Positions 52,233 to 60,608 of a stretch of DNA of 64,000 nt are shown in pieces. A model generated the notes under the pieces. The model had not been told where the DNA came from. It made no database searches and saw only the letters and a program-made list of their open reading frames with translations. Made by a program: the position numbers and the translations under genes. The stretch is from an uncultured Hyphomonas sp. Lineage in GTDB: Bacteria > Pseudomonadota > Alphaproteobacteria > Caulobacterales > Hyphomonadaceae. Each line of letters opens with the position of its first letter. Position 1 is the stretch's first letter. The stretch lies in the NCBI RefSeq assembly GCF_963677035.1, contig NZ_OY781472.1, forward strand, positions 1,054,001 through 1,118,000, read 5' to 3'.

Positions 52233-52949
52233 ATGATCCTCACCTGCCCGAAATGTGAGACACAGTATTTCGCCGATGACTCAACAATCGGTGAAAGCGG
52301 CCGCACTGTGAAGTGCGCCGCCTGCGGGCATTCGTGGTTTGTCGCCCCGATCGGAATGGAAGCAGACAAGGCCGGCGCCAACCCGGCGGCCGCCCATGAA
52401 ATCTACCGCGAACGGGTGCGCGATCAGCGCCGCCGCAAGAGCCGCACGGCCGCCCTGCTCTCCTGGATCGGTACCGCTGTCCTGTTCTTTGTGCTCGGCA
52501 TCGCCGCCATCATGCTCCGTAATGATGTGGTGAAAGTGCTGCCCCAGGCGGCAGGCGCCTACAAGATGGCCGGCTTCACGGTGAACCGGTTCGGCATCGA
52601 ATTCGCCGATATCGAACGCTCGCGGACCTTCAACGACACCGTCCCCGTCGTCACCGTCTCCGGCCTGGCCGAAAACGTCGCCCGCTCCACCGTCGATACA
52701 CCGCTGGTGAAGGTCGACCTGAAAGACGAACGCGGCCGGACGGTCGCCACCCGGTACGGAGCCATCGAGCCCGCCCGCCTGACCGCCGGGTCCGAAGGCC
52801 GTTTCCAGATCGTGCTGGAACAGGCCCCTATGGAAAGCTTCCAGATAGAATTGTCCCTGGTCGCAAGGGCTGACGCCCCCAGGGATGCCCTGGCGCCCCC
52901 GGAAGACAAGGCTGCGCCTGAAACACCCGACGGAAGCGAAACGGAATGA
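52233..52949 (+). CDS. MJ0042-type zinc-ribbon protein with membrane helix (DUF3426-like)
   Basis: A 238-residue protein. The N-terminal zinc ribbon (MILTCPKCETQYFADDS and VKCAACGHSWFV) is followed by a basic region, one membrane helix (SWIGTAVLFFVLGIAAIML) and a beta-rich C-terminal domain (VTVSGLAENVARSTVDTP, GRFQIVLEQAPMESFQIEL) similar to DUF3426. A divergent pairing with ftsE is common in alphaproteobacteria. Function unknown. It overlaps hpt by 4 bp (ATGA). Confidence 0.9.
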   Translation: MILTCPKCETQYFADDSTIGESGRTVKCAACGHSWFVAPIGMEADKAGANPAAAHEIYRERVRDQRRRKSRTAALLSWIGTAVLFFVLGIAAIMLRNDVVKVLPQAAGAYKMAGFTVNRFGIEFADIERSRTFNDTVPVVTVSGLAENVARSTVDTPLVKVDLKDERGRTVATRYGAIEPARLTAGSEGRFQIVLEQAPMESFQIELSLVARADAPRDALAPPEDKAAPETPDGSETE

Positions 52950-53476
52950 GCGATAAGACGAAGATCGAAGTGATCGTCCCCGAAGACCAGCTGATGGCCC
53001 GGATCGACGAACTGGCCGACCGGCTGGCCCCGCGCCTGACGGGCGACTGGACGGTTGTCTCCATCCTGATCGGCGCGACACCTTTTACGTCTGACCTGAT
53101 GAAAGCACTGGCCCGGCGCGGCATTCACCCGATGCTGGATGTGATCTGGCTGGAGAGCTACCGGGATGCGCGCGAAAGCTCCGGCCGCGTGGTCGTGCGC
53201 GCAGACCTGTCACGGCAGGTGAAGGACCGCGGCGTGCTGCTGCTCGACGATGTGTTCGACACAGGCCGGACGCTGGACTTCGCCAAGCATCACCTTCTGG
53301 CCAAGGGGGCGAAAGACGTCATCACCTGCACGCTGACCCAGAAACCCTGGGCTCCGCGCGGTGAAAAAGGCGTCGATTTCTGCGCCTTCGATTCCCCTGG
53401 CCGCTACCTCGTCGGCTACGGCATGGACGACGCCGGCAAATATCGTGGCCTGCCCTATATCGGCGCGCTGGACTGA
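52946..53476 (+). CDS. hpt: Hypoxanthine phosphoribosyltransferase
   Basis: A purine salvage enzyme converting hypoxanthine or guanine plus PRPP to nucleotide. The 176-residue protein has the PRPP loop VLLLDDVFDTGRTLDF, an early ILIGATPFTSDLMKALAR and VGYGMDDAGKYRGLPYIG near the C-terminus, typical of the HGPRT group. It is translationally coupled to the zinc-ribbon gene. Confidence 0.93.
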   Translation: MSDKTKIEVIVPEDQLMARIDELADRLAPRLTGDWTVVSILIGATPFTSDLMKALARRGIHPMLDVIWLESYRDARESSGRVVVRADLSRQVKDRGVLLLDDVFDTGRTLDFAKHHLLAKGAKDVITCTLTQKPWAPRGEKGVDFCAFDSPGRYLVGYGMDDAGKYRGLPYIGALD

Positions 53477-53494
53477 TGAGGGATCGGCAGCGCG

Positions 53495-54016
53495 ATGACA
53501 GAGCCACACGCGCTGCGAGACCAGCTTGCCGCTTTTGACCGGAAGTCTCCTTCCGTCCTCACTGAGGCGGCGGCAATATATGGTTCCGACAAGACCTATT
53601 TCGATAGGCTGGCAGATCTGTCTGCGGATGAAGACGATGCGGTTTCGTCCGGCGCGACCTGGCTGATCAAGCATCACGCCGAAAACGGTGAGGCGCTTGC
53701 CCCGGATCAGTGCGTGACGCTGGCAAACCACCTCGACCGGATCACGGCCTGGGATGCACAGCTGCACATCTGCCAGAGTGCACGCCTCCTGCCCTATCCG
53801 GACAAAGTGACAGATCGCCTCCTCACCTTTGCCCGCCCGTTGCTGGCGCACAGGCGCCCTTTCCTGCGGGCATGGTCACTGGATCTTCTCTGCCACCTCG
53901 CCGAGCGCGATCACGGCATTGGAAGCGAAGCAGAAACCGCTCTTGCACATGCGGAAAAGGATCCTGCCGCCTCCGTACGCGCCCGTGCCCGGAACCTCAG
54001 AAAAGCAGAGCGCTGA
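53495..54016 (+). CDS. Hypothetical protein, HEAT-like helical repeats
   Basis: A 173-residue, all-helical protein without signal peptide. Helix-pair-like segments such as SSGATWLIKHHAENG, AQLHICQSARLLPYP and LRAWSLDLLCHLAERD, and the C-terminal PAASVRARARNLRKAER, resemble HEAT repeats. I do not recognise a named family. It starts 18 bp after hpt and is probably the third gene of that operon. It is convergent with the dehydrogenase gene across 12 bp. Confidence 0.75.
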   Translation: MTEPHALRDQLAAFDRKSPSVLTEAAAIYGSDKTYFDRLADLSADEDDAVSSGATWLIKHHAENGEALAPDQCVTLANHLDRITAWDAQLHICQSARLLPYPDKVTDRLLTFARPLLAHRRPFLRAWSLDLLCHLAERDHGIGSEAETALAHAEKDPAASVRARARNLRKAER

Positions 54017-54028
54017 CAGACGCCGGCG

Positions 54029-55015
54029 CTACAGGATCGCCGGAATAACCCGGTCTGGCGGGCGGTGGCCGTCGGCGAAGGTCTTGATGTTGATGATGAC
54101 CTTCTCGCCCATCTCGGTACGGCCCTCGACCGTGGCCGAGCCCATGTGCGGCAGCAGCAGCACGTTCGGCAGGCCAACCAGCTCTTCATTCACGGCCGGT
54201 TCGCGTTCGAAGACATCCAGCCCCGCCCCGGCCAGCTTGCCGGCCTTGAGGGCGCGGGCGAGCGCGGCCTCGTCGATCACTTCGCCGCGGGCGGTGTTCA
54301 CGATGAAGGCTTCCGGCTTCATCAGCTCAAGCCGGCGGGCATTCATCAGGTGGAATGTCGCCGGCGTATGCGGGCAGTTGATGGAGACGATGTCCATGCG
54401 GGCCAGCATCTGGTCGAGGCTGTCCCAATAGGTCGCTTCCAGCTGTTCCTCGACCCGGGCGCCAACCGGCTTGCGGTTGTGATAATGGATCTGCAGGCCG
54501 AAGGATTTTGCCCGGCGCGCGACAGCCTGGCCGATCCGGCCCATGCCAATGATGCCGAGGCGCTTGCCGGCAAGGCGGCGGCCCAGCATCCAGGTCGGCG
54601 TCCAGCCATCGAAGCCGCCATCATCCATGATCTTCGCGCCTTCATTCAGGCGGCGCGGCACAGCCAGGATCAGCGACATGGCGACATCGGCCGTGTCATC
54701 GGTCAGCACGCCCGGCGTGTTGGTCACGGTGATGCCGCGCTGGATGGCGCTCTGCACGTCGATATTGTCCACACCGGCGCCAAACTGGGAGATGAGACGC
54801 AGCTGTTCGCCTGCGCGCGCCAGAAGGCGGCCGTCGAGATGGTCTGTCACGGTCGGCACCAGAACGTCGGCGGTCTGCATCGCCTCGGCCAGTTCTTCCT
54901 GCGTGAACGGGTGATCGTCCTCATTGAGGCGGGCGTCGAACAACTCCTTCATCCGCAGTTCCACCGCAGCCGGCAATTTGCGAGTGACGACGATCTTCAG
55001 CTTCCTGGTCGGCAT
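54029..55015 (-). CDS. D-2-hydroxyacid dehydrogenase (glyoxylate/hydroxypyruvate reductase-like)
   Basis: A 328-residue NAD-dependent enzyme. The NAD motif GIIGMGRIGQAVARRAKSFG, the catalytic Arg in VNTARGEVIDE, Glu in LDVFEREPAVN and His in LLPHMGSAT are all present, and FGAGVDNID matches the glyoxylate-reductase branch. The ATG at 55015 has AAGGG upstream; an in-frame GTG two codons earlier is possible. It is divergent from the SH3 gene. Confidence 0.92.
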   Translation of the reverse strand: MPTRKLKIVVTRKLPAAVELRMKELFDARLNEDDHPFTQEELAEAMQTADVLVPTVTDHLDGRLLARAGEQLRLISQFGAGVDNIDVQSAIQRGITVTNTPGVLTDDTADVAMSLILAVPRRLNEGAKIMDDGGFDGWTPTWMLGRRLAGKRLGIIGMGRIGQAVARRAKSFGLQIHYHNRKPVGARVEEQLEATYWDSLDQMLARMDIVSINCPHTPATFHLMNARRLELMKPEAFIVNTARGEVIDEAALARALKAGKLAGAGLDVFEREPAVNEELVGLPNVLLLPHMGSATVEGRTEMGEKVIINIKTFADGHRPPDRVIPAIL

Positions 55016-55155
55016 GAGCACCCTTTGTATCTTTTATAATCGACTCTGCGGAGGCCTTAGCAAAGCCCTGCCGGAACGCCAATGCCGAAGATTTTACGGC
55101 TAATTCACCAGAGCGTGGAATCTTGTCGCAGATTTCGCTTTGGAAGCTGATGCAA

Positions 55156-55659
55156 ATGAAGTGGGCACCCTTTCTGATCTCGGCCGTGTTCTTCCTCGGA
55201 GGGACCGCTATGGCACAGGCGCCGGAACTGGTGCGGGTATCCCGATTCTCGGGCAAACCCGTCCCCCGTTTCGAAACGCTGAAATTTGCCATGGTCAACG
55301 GACGCGCAGGCCCGTCCAAACAGCATCCGGTGTTGTGGGAATACCAGCGCAAGGGCCTGCCCCTGCTGGTGATCAAGGAAAGCCAGAACTGGCGGCGCGT
55401 GCGCGACCCCTCCGGCACCGAAGTCTGGGTCCACGCCCGCATGCTGGAAGACGGCCACAAGGCCTATGTGCAGACCCCCACCGTGCTGCGCCAGGACCCG
55501 ATGCCGGGGGCTGAGCCTGTGGCCGATCTCGGACGGGGCGTTCTGGTCGATCTCGGCGCCTGCACACGGGGCTGGTGCCGCGTGCAGGCCCAGGATTACC
55601 GGGGCTATGCGCCCGAACCGTCCCTGTGGGGCGCAGACCCCGGCGAAACGGGCCTCTGA
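55156..55659 (+). CDS. Exported bacterial SH3-domain protein
   Basis: A 167-residue protein. Start at ATG 55156 (another ATG at 55150, and a TTG at 55123 in frame) gives a signal peptide ending AMAQA. Two SH3-like modules follow: VNGRAGPSKQHPVLWEYQRKGLPL with WRRVRDPSGTEVWVHARML, and a second ending WCRVQAQDYRGYAPEPSLWG. SH3_4-family proteins are probably periplasmic and bind the cell wall. Divergent pairing with a hydroxyacid dehydrogenase gene is common in alphaproteobacteria. Confidence 0.9.
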   Translation: MKWAPFLISAVFFLGGTAMAQAPELVRVSRFSGKPVPRFETLKFAMVNGRAGPSKQHPVLWEYQRKGLPLLVIKESQNWRRVRDPSGTEVWVHARMLEDGHKAYVQTPTVLRQDPMPGAEPVADLGRGVLVDLGACTRGWCRVQAQDYRGYAPEPSLWGADPGETGL

Positions 55660-55742
55660 GCCCAAAACAGCGCCTCATGAGTTGACAATCCGGGCAGTCC
55701 GGTGCCTTCAAGTCCCGTTACAGACGTTAAGGAAAACTACGC

Positions 55743-56279
55743 ATGTCCGGACCGCACGACTTTCACACGCCCCAATCTTCCTACTCCAAGGAAGACCTGC
55801 TTGAATCCGGCAAGGGTGGTTATTTCGGTCCCGGCAACGCCCAGCTTCCGGCCCCGCCGATGCTGATGATGGACCGGATCACCGAGATCACGGTGGATGG
55901 TGGCAAGTACGGCAAGGGCCATGTCGTCGCCGAACTCGATATCACGCCGGATCTCTGGTTCTTCGAATGCCACTTTCCGGGCGACCCCGTCATGCCGGGC
56001 TGCCTCGGTCTCGATGCGATGTGGCAGATCGTGGGCTACTGGCTCGGCTGGTCTGGCAGCCCGGGCAAAGGCCGCGCGCTTGGCGTCGGCGATGTGCGCT
56101 TCACCGGTGAAATCACGCCCGACAAGAAGCTGGTACGCTACGAAATCGACATCCGGCGCGTGCGCCGCGGCAAGCTGGTCCTCGGCATTGCCGATGGCCG
56201 CGTCTATGTCGATGGCGAGCATGTCTACACCGCAACCGACATGCGCGTCGGGCTGAAGAACATGGACCAGCCAGCCTGA
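55743..56279 (+). CDS. fabA: 3-hydroxydecanoyl-ACP dehydratase/isomerase
   Basis: FabA introduces the cis double bond in unsaturated fatty acid synthesis. The 178-residue hot-dog protein has the catalytic His in [17 protein letters not shown] (about residue 77) and Asp in the following DAMWQ segment, and [11 protein letters not shown]. It lies 83 bp after the SH3 gene and 72 bp before fabI; the expected partner fabB is not between them. Confidence 0.96.
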   Translation: MSGPHDFHTPQSSYSKEDLLESGKGGYFGPGNAQLPAPPMLMMDRITEITVDGGKYGKGHVVAELDITPDLWFFECHFPGDPVMPGCLGLDAMWQIVGYWLGWSGSPGKGRALGVGDVRFTGEITPDKKLVRYEIDIRRVRRGKLVLGIADGRVYVDGEHVYTATDMRVGLKNMDQPA

Positions 56280-56351
56280 TCCGGCATGCTTGACGGGGCC
56301 GGACCACGCCCCTAGCCGTTCTTCAAAGACCAAACAGGAAGGATTCGCGCC

Positions 56352-57167
56352 ATGGCTGATGACTGGACCCCGCCCGAAGGCACCCTGATGAAGGGCAAGC
56401 GCGGCATCGTGATGGGCGTTGCCAACCAGAACTCCATCGCCTGGGGCATTTCCCAGCAGCTGGCCGCCCAGGGCGCCGAGATTGCCTTCACCTATCAGGG
56501 CGAGAGCCTTGAGCGCCGCGTGCGCCCCCTGATCGAATCCATCGGCATGGACACGATGATCCCGGCCGACGTCACCGACGACGCCTCAATGGATGCCGCC
56601 TTTGCCGCCATCAAGGAAAAATGGGGCAAGATCGACTTCCTCGTCCACTCCATCGCCTTTGCCGGCAAGGATGAACTGGTCGGCTCCATGGTCGAGAACA
56701 CGTCCCGCGAAGGCTTCCGCCGCGCCATGGACATTTCGGTCTACAGCTTCATCGACAGCGCCCGCCGCGCGGCTGAGATCATGCCGGATGGCGGCGCCAT
56801 GATCTGCATGACCTATCTGGGCGCCGAACGCACCGTGCCGTCCTATAACGTCATGGGCGTTGCCAAGGCCGCGCTGGAGGCCTCCACCCGCTATGCTGCG
56901 CGTGACCTCGGCACGCAGGGCATCCGCGTCAACGCGATCAGCGCCGGCGCCATGCGCACGCTCTCCCTCGCAGGCATCCGCGGCGGCAAGAGCCTGATGG
57001 GCACGGGCCGCGACTGGTCCCTCCTCAAGGAAGACACCCGCATGTCCGGCGTCGCCGGCTGCGCGCTCTACCTCCTGTCGGAACTCGGCCACTCCATCGC
57101 GGGCGAAGTCATCCACGTCGACGCCGGCTTCCACGCCGTCGGCGTGCCGGAGTTGCCAGAGGAATAG
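56352..57167 (+). CDS. fabI: Enoyl-ACP reductase (NADH)
   Basis: FabI completes each fatty-acid elongation round. The 271-residue atypical SDR has KRGIVMGVANQNSIAWGI and the catalytic YNVMGVAKAALE (Tyr165 and Lys172, the Y-x6-K spacing of FabI), then the RVNAISAGAMRTLS loop. This is the target type of triclosan. It lies 72 bp downstream of fabA and 3 bp upstream of the Gfa-like gene. Confidence 0.96.
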   Translation: MADDWTPPEGTLMKGKRGIVMGVANQNSIAWGISQQLAAQGAEIAFTYQGESLERRVRPLIESIGMDTMIPADVTDDASMDAAFAAIKEKWGKIDFLVHSIAFAGKDELVGSMVENTSREGFRRAMDISVYSFIDSARRAAEIMPDGGAMICMTYLGAERTVPSYNVMGVAKAALEASTRYAARDLGTQGIRVNAISAGAMRTLSLAGIRGGKSLMGTGRDWSLLKEDTRMSGVAGCALYLLSELGHSIAGEVIHVDAGFHAVGVPELPEE

Positions 57168-57170
57168 GAC

Positions 57171-57617
57171 ATGGATGTCCGCACAGCATCTTGCCGCTGT
57201 GGACAGCTCCGCGTCACCTGTCAGGGCGAACCTGTGCGCGTCTCAGTCTGCCATTGTTTCGCCTGCCAGAAACGTTCGGGCAGTGCCTTTGCCGTACAGG
57301 CCCGCTGGCCGGATGCGCATGTGGAAATCGAGGGTGAATTCAAAACCTGGGAACGGACAGCGGACAGTGGGCACAAGGCGACCTACCGCTTCTGCCCGGA
57401 CTGCGGATCAACAATGGCTTACGTCATCGACGGCTGGCCGGGCGTGACCGCGATTCCGGTCGGTAATTTCACGGACCTCGATTTTCCTGCGCCGAAGTTC
57501 TCGGTCTACGAAGACCGTAAGCATCACTGGGTCGAGGTCCTCGGAGATCTCCGCCATGTGACCTCCACGAATGCTGCCCGGCGGCCGGGCCTTGATCTGC
57601 GCCGCGAGGACGACTGA
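57171..57617 (+). CDS. Gfa/CENP-V family zinc protein
   Basis: A 148-residue protein with the zinc pattern CRCGQLRVTC, CHCFACQKRSGSAFAV and FCPDCGSTM of the glutathione-dependent formaldehyde-activating (Gfa) fold. Most members have unknown substrates. It starts 3 bp after fabI and so is probably read with it. Downstream, 57618-57860 shows no complete gene on this strand. Confidence 0.9.
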   Translation: MDVRTASCRCGQLRVTCQGEPVRVSVCHCFACQKRSGSAFAVQARWPDAHVEIEGEFKTWERTADSGHKATYRFCPDCGSTMAYVIDGWPGVTAIPVGNFTDLDFPAPKFSVYEDRKHHWVEVLGDLRHVTSTNAARRPGLDLRREDD

Positions 57618-57860
57618 CGCCTGCAGCTCTTGACGGGCACCCCATCCGCACGCAGATAAGCCGCTCAACGGAGTGTTTATGTCCTATTCCATGTCTGAGT
57701 CCCGGTAAGGGGCCTGCCGTTTGAGGCGCTGAGGGTCAGCGTCAGGCAGGCCGGCGAGAACGATGCCGCTGGCATGCGCCTTTTCCGGGTGCGCCAGTGA
57801 ACGTTTTTGCGCGCCGTCACATCTCCGGAGTGCGGCGCCCGACTTCGGACCACCTACAAA

Positions 57861-58118
57861 ATGGATATCTCCCGCGCAGAACAGCGCATCCTCCACCTGC
57901 TCGCACAGGGCGGGCATATCGAAATCATCCGCAACGAACACAACAAGCCGGAAGACCTGCTTTGCTTTACCCGCGATGGCTGGCGCTATCCGGGCCTGAG
58001 CCTGCGCCTCTTCCGCAAGCTGAAGCGCAAACGCGCCATCGCCTCGCAGGGCGGCAAGCCTTACCGCATCACGCGGCACGGGCTGGAGCTCGTCCGGGCC
58101 GAGTTCGACAATCGCTAG
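57861..58118 (+). CDS. YjhX/TopAI family (UPF0386) toxin-like protein
   Basis: The ATG at 57861 gives exactly the 85 residues of this family; the longer frame from 57807 adds sequence unlike the family. It shows MDISRAEQRILHLLAQGG, CFTRDGWRYPG, LFRKLKRKRAI and GGKPYRITRHGLELV. In E. coli YjhX inhibits topoisomerase I and is neutralised by the GNAT protein YjhQ. No YjhQ-like gene is adjacent here. Many stand-alone homologues exist, so toxicity is not assured. Confidence 0.88.
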   Translation: MDISRAEQRILHLLAQGGHIEIIRNEHNKPEDLLCFTRDGWRYPGLSLRLFRKLKRKRAIASQGGKPYRITRHGLELVRAEFDNR

Positions 58119-58206
58119 CGGGCCGGGCGCTGCTGGTTTGTCCTGCCAGGGACGATCCGGCGGCGCCCGGCAAATTCGCCCAAAAGCCTTGCATGTGCCT
58201 CGATAA

Positions 58207-58228
58207 TGAACGATAAACGTTTTGTTCA
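58207..58228. promoter_or_regulatory. Imperfect palindrome, candidate operator
   Basis: TGAAC ... GTTCA ends surround a central AAACGTTT (58215-58222), 21 bp upstream of the oxidoreductase start. Such palindromes are typical of TetR- or HxlR-type repressor sites in front of NAD(P)H-quinone reductase genes. No such regulator gene is in the immediate vicinity. Confidence 0.4.
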
Positions 58229-58248
58229 ATTGTTTTTCGGAGCCCTCC

Positions 58249-58848
58249 ATGCCTGCACGTCTCTTCATCTGGGTCGGCCACCCGCGGGCCACTTCCCTCA
58301 GCCATGGCCTTGCGGATGCCTACCAGCGCGGCGCCGAGGCGAACGGTGCAGAGATCCGCCGCATGCACCTTTCCGACATGGATTTCGACCCGGACCTGAC
58401 CGAAGGCTATCACGCCCGCAAAACGCTGGAGCCGTGCCTGGAGGAATGGCGGGAGAACCTCTCCTGGGCGAACCATACCTGCTGGGCCTATCCGCAATGG
58501 TGGGGCGGCATGCCGGCCAAGATGAAGGGCGTGCTCGACCGCTGTTTCCTGCCCGGCTACGCGATGCAGTATCACGAGAAGGACCCGTTCTGGGACCGGC
58601 TGCTCGCCGGGCGCAGCGCCGATGTGCTGATGACGTCAGACGCCCCGGTCTGGTTCGACCAGCTGACCTATAGCCGCGCCGCGAAGAAGCAGGTGCAGAA
58701 GCCGGTCATGAACTTCGTCGGTATCAAGCCGATGCGCTTTCTACAGGTCGGCCCGGTGAAGACCGCGAAGCCGGCCACCATCGCCAAATGGCTGCAGACG
58801 GCGGAGGCACGCGGTGCAGCCGCCGCAAAACGCCTCGCGCGGGCGTGA
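58249..58848 (+). CDS. Flavodoxin-fold NAD(P)H dehydrogenase (quinone) family protein
   Basis: The ATG at 58249 follows a GGAG site 6 bp away. The 199-residue protein has RLFIWVGHPRATSLS at the FMN site, YPQWWGGMPAKMKGVLDRCF (flavodoxin_2 family motif) and LMTSDAPVWF. Members reduce quinones or act as MdaB/KefF-like partners. A palindrome just upstream suggests repressor control, probably by toxic electrophiles. Confidence 0.88.
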   Translation: MPARLFIWVGHPRATSLSHGLADAYQRGAEANGAEIRRMHLSDMDFDPDLTEGYHARKTLEPCLEEWRENLSWANHTCWAYPQWWGGMPAKMKGVLDRCFLPGYAMQYHEKDPFWDRLLAGRSADVLMTSDAPVWFDQLTYSRAAKKQVQKPVMNFVGIKPMRFLQVGPVKTAKPATIAKWLQTAEARGAAAAKRLARA

Positions 58849-58900
58849 GGTGCCCGGCCGCAAGGCCATACGAACACGGATCACCGGCCTTCTCTGACGC

Positions 58901-59734
58901 CTAGCGCCCCACGGTCACAGATGGCCCTGGCAGGCGGATTGTATAGAACATGCCCGGTTTCTCGCCGCGCATCTTGCCATAGGCCGTCAGCTCTATATCG
59001 CCCGACAGCGCTCTCGGCAGCGCGCCATTGATGACCGCATAGCGATTATCGGGCAGCTTGGCGTCGAAATGCTGGAAGCTCCACCCGCGCAGGGCGGGCG
59101 TCATGTCCAGCCGCTGGCCCGGACGCATGCGCACCGGCAGCGGCGCCGGCAGCGCGCCGGTCAGATCCACAAAGACCTGCGTCACCCAGACACCGCTTTT
59201 CGTCCGCACCACGCCGATTGCGACGTCGGTAATATCGGGATTGAGGATGTTTGCCCGGTGGCCGGGGCTGTTCATCAGATTGCCATGCAGCCGGGCAACC
59301 GCGTCCCGCTGGTTCCACCGACCCCGGACCGCTTCTACCATGGCGACATTCTCGGCGCTGTACCTGACCAGGGCGCGGCGGTCGAAGGCGGCGATGCGCG
59401 CATCATGGTGGCGCCCGTCCGGGCTCAGGTGCCCGAAGAAATCATTGTACGCCATATCGAGGCTCTGAAAGCGGGCCGCGTCCAGCATTTCCGGGCGATT
59501 GCGCAGCGGCTTCAGCCCGCGCGACGTGCGCTCGTCATTCACGCGCGCCAGGAAATCGGCCTCCATCCGCGCATCGGCGAGATAGCCGTCCGGCCACTGC
59601 CGCAGGCAGGGCTGCACGGTTTCCACATAGTCCGCCACCGTCTGGCCGCGATGGCGCACATCCATATCGCACGCCGCCGCCGGCAAGGCCGCAAACAGGA
59701 ATCCGGTCGCAAGAAACAGTGCGCGCATCGTCAT
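58901..59734 (-). CDS. Exported CAP/SCP-domain protein
   Basis: A 277-residue protein with a signal peptide (MRALFLATGFLFAALPAAA). The CAP domain spans about residues 60-190: FLARVNDERTSRGLKPL, the His of FFGHLSPDGR, SAENVAMVE, and the second His in LMNSPGHRANILNPD. Family members are secreted, roles varied. The C-terminal 80 residues form an extra beta-rich part. It is convergent with the oxidoreductase gene and 57 bp downstream of the kinase gene. Confidence 0.9.
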   Translation of the reverse strand: MTMRALFLATGFLFAALPAAACDMDVRHRGQTVADYVETVQPCLRQWPDGYLADARMEADFLARVNDERTSRGLKPLRNRPEMLDAARFQSLDMAYNDFFGHLSPDGRHHDARIAAFDRRALVRYSAENVAMVEAVRGRWNQRDAVARLHGNLMNSPGHRANILNPDITDVAIGVVRTKSGVWVTQVFVDLTGALPAPLPVRMRPGQRLDMTPALRGWSFQHFDAKLPDNRYAVINGALPRALSGDIELTAYGKMRGEKPGMFYTIRLPGPSVTVGR

Positions 59735-59791
59735 GGTCTGCGAACTGTATCGCGCCGAACATGAACAGAACAGTTACAAGCCCCGGAGGGG

Positions 59792-60478
59792 TCAGGTCAC
59801 CCCGGCGGTCTGGAGGCGCGCCAGCACAGGCGCCAGCATCCGCTCCAGCGCTTCGCCCGTGGGCCGCACATTGCCATAGGCCGGCAGGCCTTCATCGGCG
59901 ATCACGAGATCGGCTTCGAATTTCGCCGGATGGGTCCAGCGATAATGCGCCGCCCGGACCGTGCCGAGATATTGCTGCAGCACGCTTTCCACGTCACGCC
60001 CGCGTTCGACCACATCCCGGCGGATACGGCGCGCAAGGCGCAGATCGTCGGGGGTGTCGACATAGACCGACAGGTCGATCAGCGACCGGATCTTGGGCAT
60101 GGACAGCGCATGGATGCCTTCCAGGATCAGCACCGGCGCGGGCTCGATCCGGCGCGTCTTTGTGCTGCGGTCGTGGCGGTCATAATCATAGATCGGCTGG
60201 TCGATCCCCTGCCCTGCCTTCAACGCGCGCAGATCCTTCACCAGATGGTCGACTTCCTTGGAGGCCGGGGCGTCATAGTTGATCGTCGCGATCAGGGCGT
60301 GGCGCTCTTCCTCGCTCGCCGGTTCGCCATAAAAGCTCATCGGGTGGTAATAGGCATCTTCCCCGAACATCACGGCCTTGCCGTCCGGCAGGTGGTCCAA
60401 CAGCGCCTCGGCCAGTGTGGACTTGCCGGAGCCGGAGCCGCCGGACATCGCGATGAGGAAAGATTTGCGCTTGGTCAT
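59792..60478 (-). CDS. udk: Uridine kinase family P-loop kinase
   Basis: A 228-residue protein from the ATG at 60478; a longer frame upstream adds unrelated basic residues. P-loop GGSGSGKST is at residues 12-20, with EDAYYHPM, INYDAPASKEVDHLV, the substrate motif PIYDYDRHDR and RRIRRDVVERGRDVESVLQQY, all matching uridine/cytidine kinase. It would phosphorylate uridine for pyrimidine salvage. The phosphoribulokinase family is the nearest alternative. Confidence 0.9.
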   Translation of the reverse strand: MTKRKSFLIAMSGGSGSGKSTLAEALLDHLPDGKAVMFGEDAYYHPMSFYGEPASEEERHALIATINYDAPASKEVDHLVKDLRALKAGQGIDQPIYDYDRHDRSTKTRRIEPAPVLILEGIHALSMPKIRSLIDLSVYVDTPDDLRLARRIRRDVVERGRDVESVLQQYLGTVRAAHYRWTHPAKFEADLVIADEGLPAYGNVRPTGEALERMLAPVLARLQTAGVT

Positions 60479-60608
60479 GTACTGGCTTTTGCGGCAATTG
60501 CCCCTGCGCTTCAACGGGGAAACCACGGCTCACCTGTGCCAAATAGCACAATTTCCGGGTGGCCCGGCGCAGCGGCTGGCGTAAGACGGGCGGACAAGGA
60601 GTCCTCAC

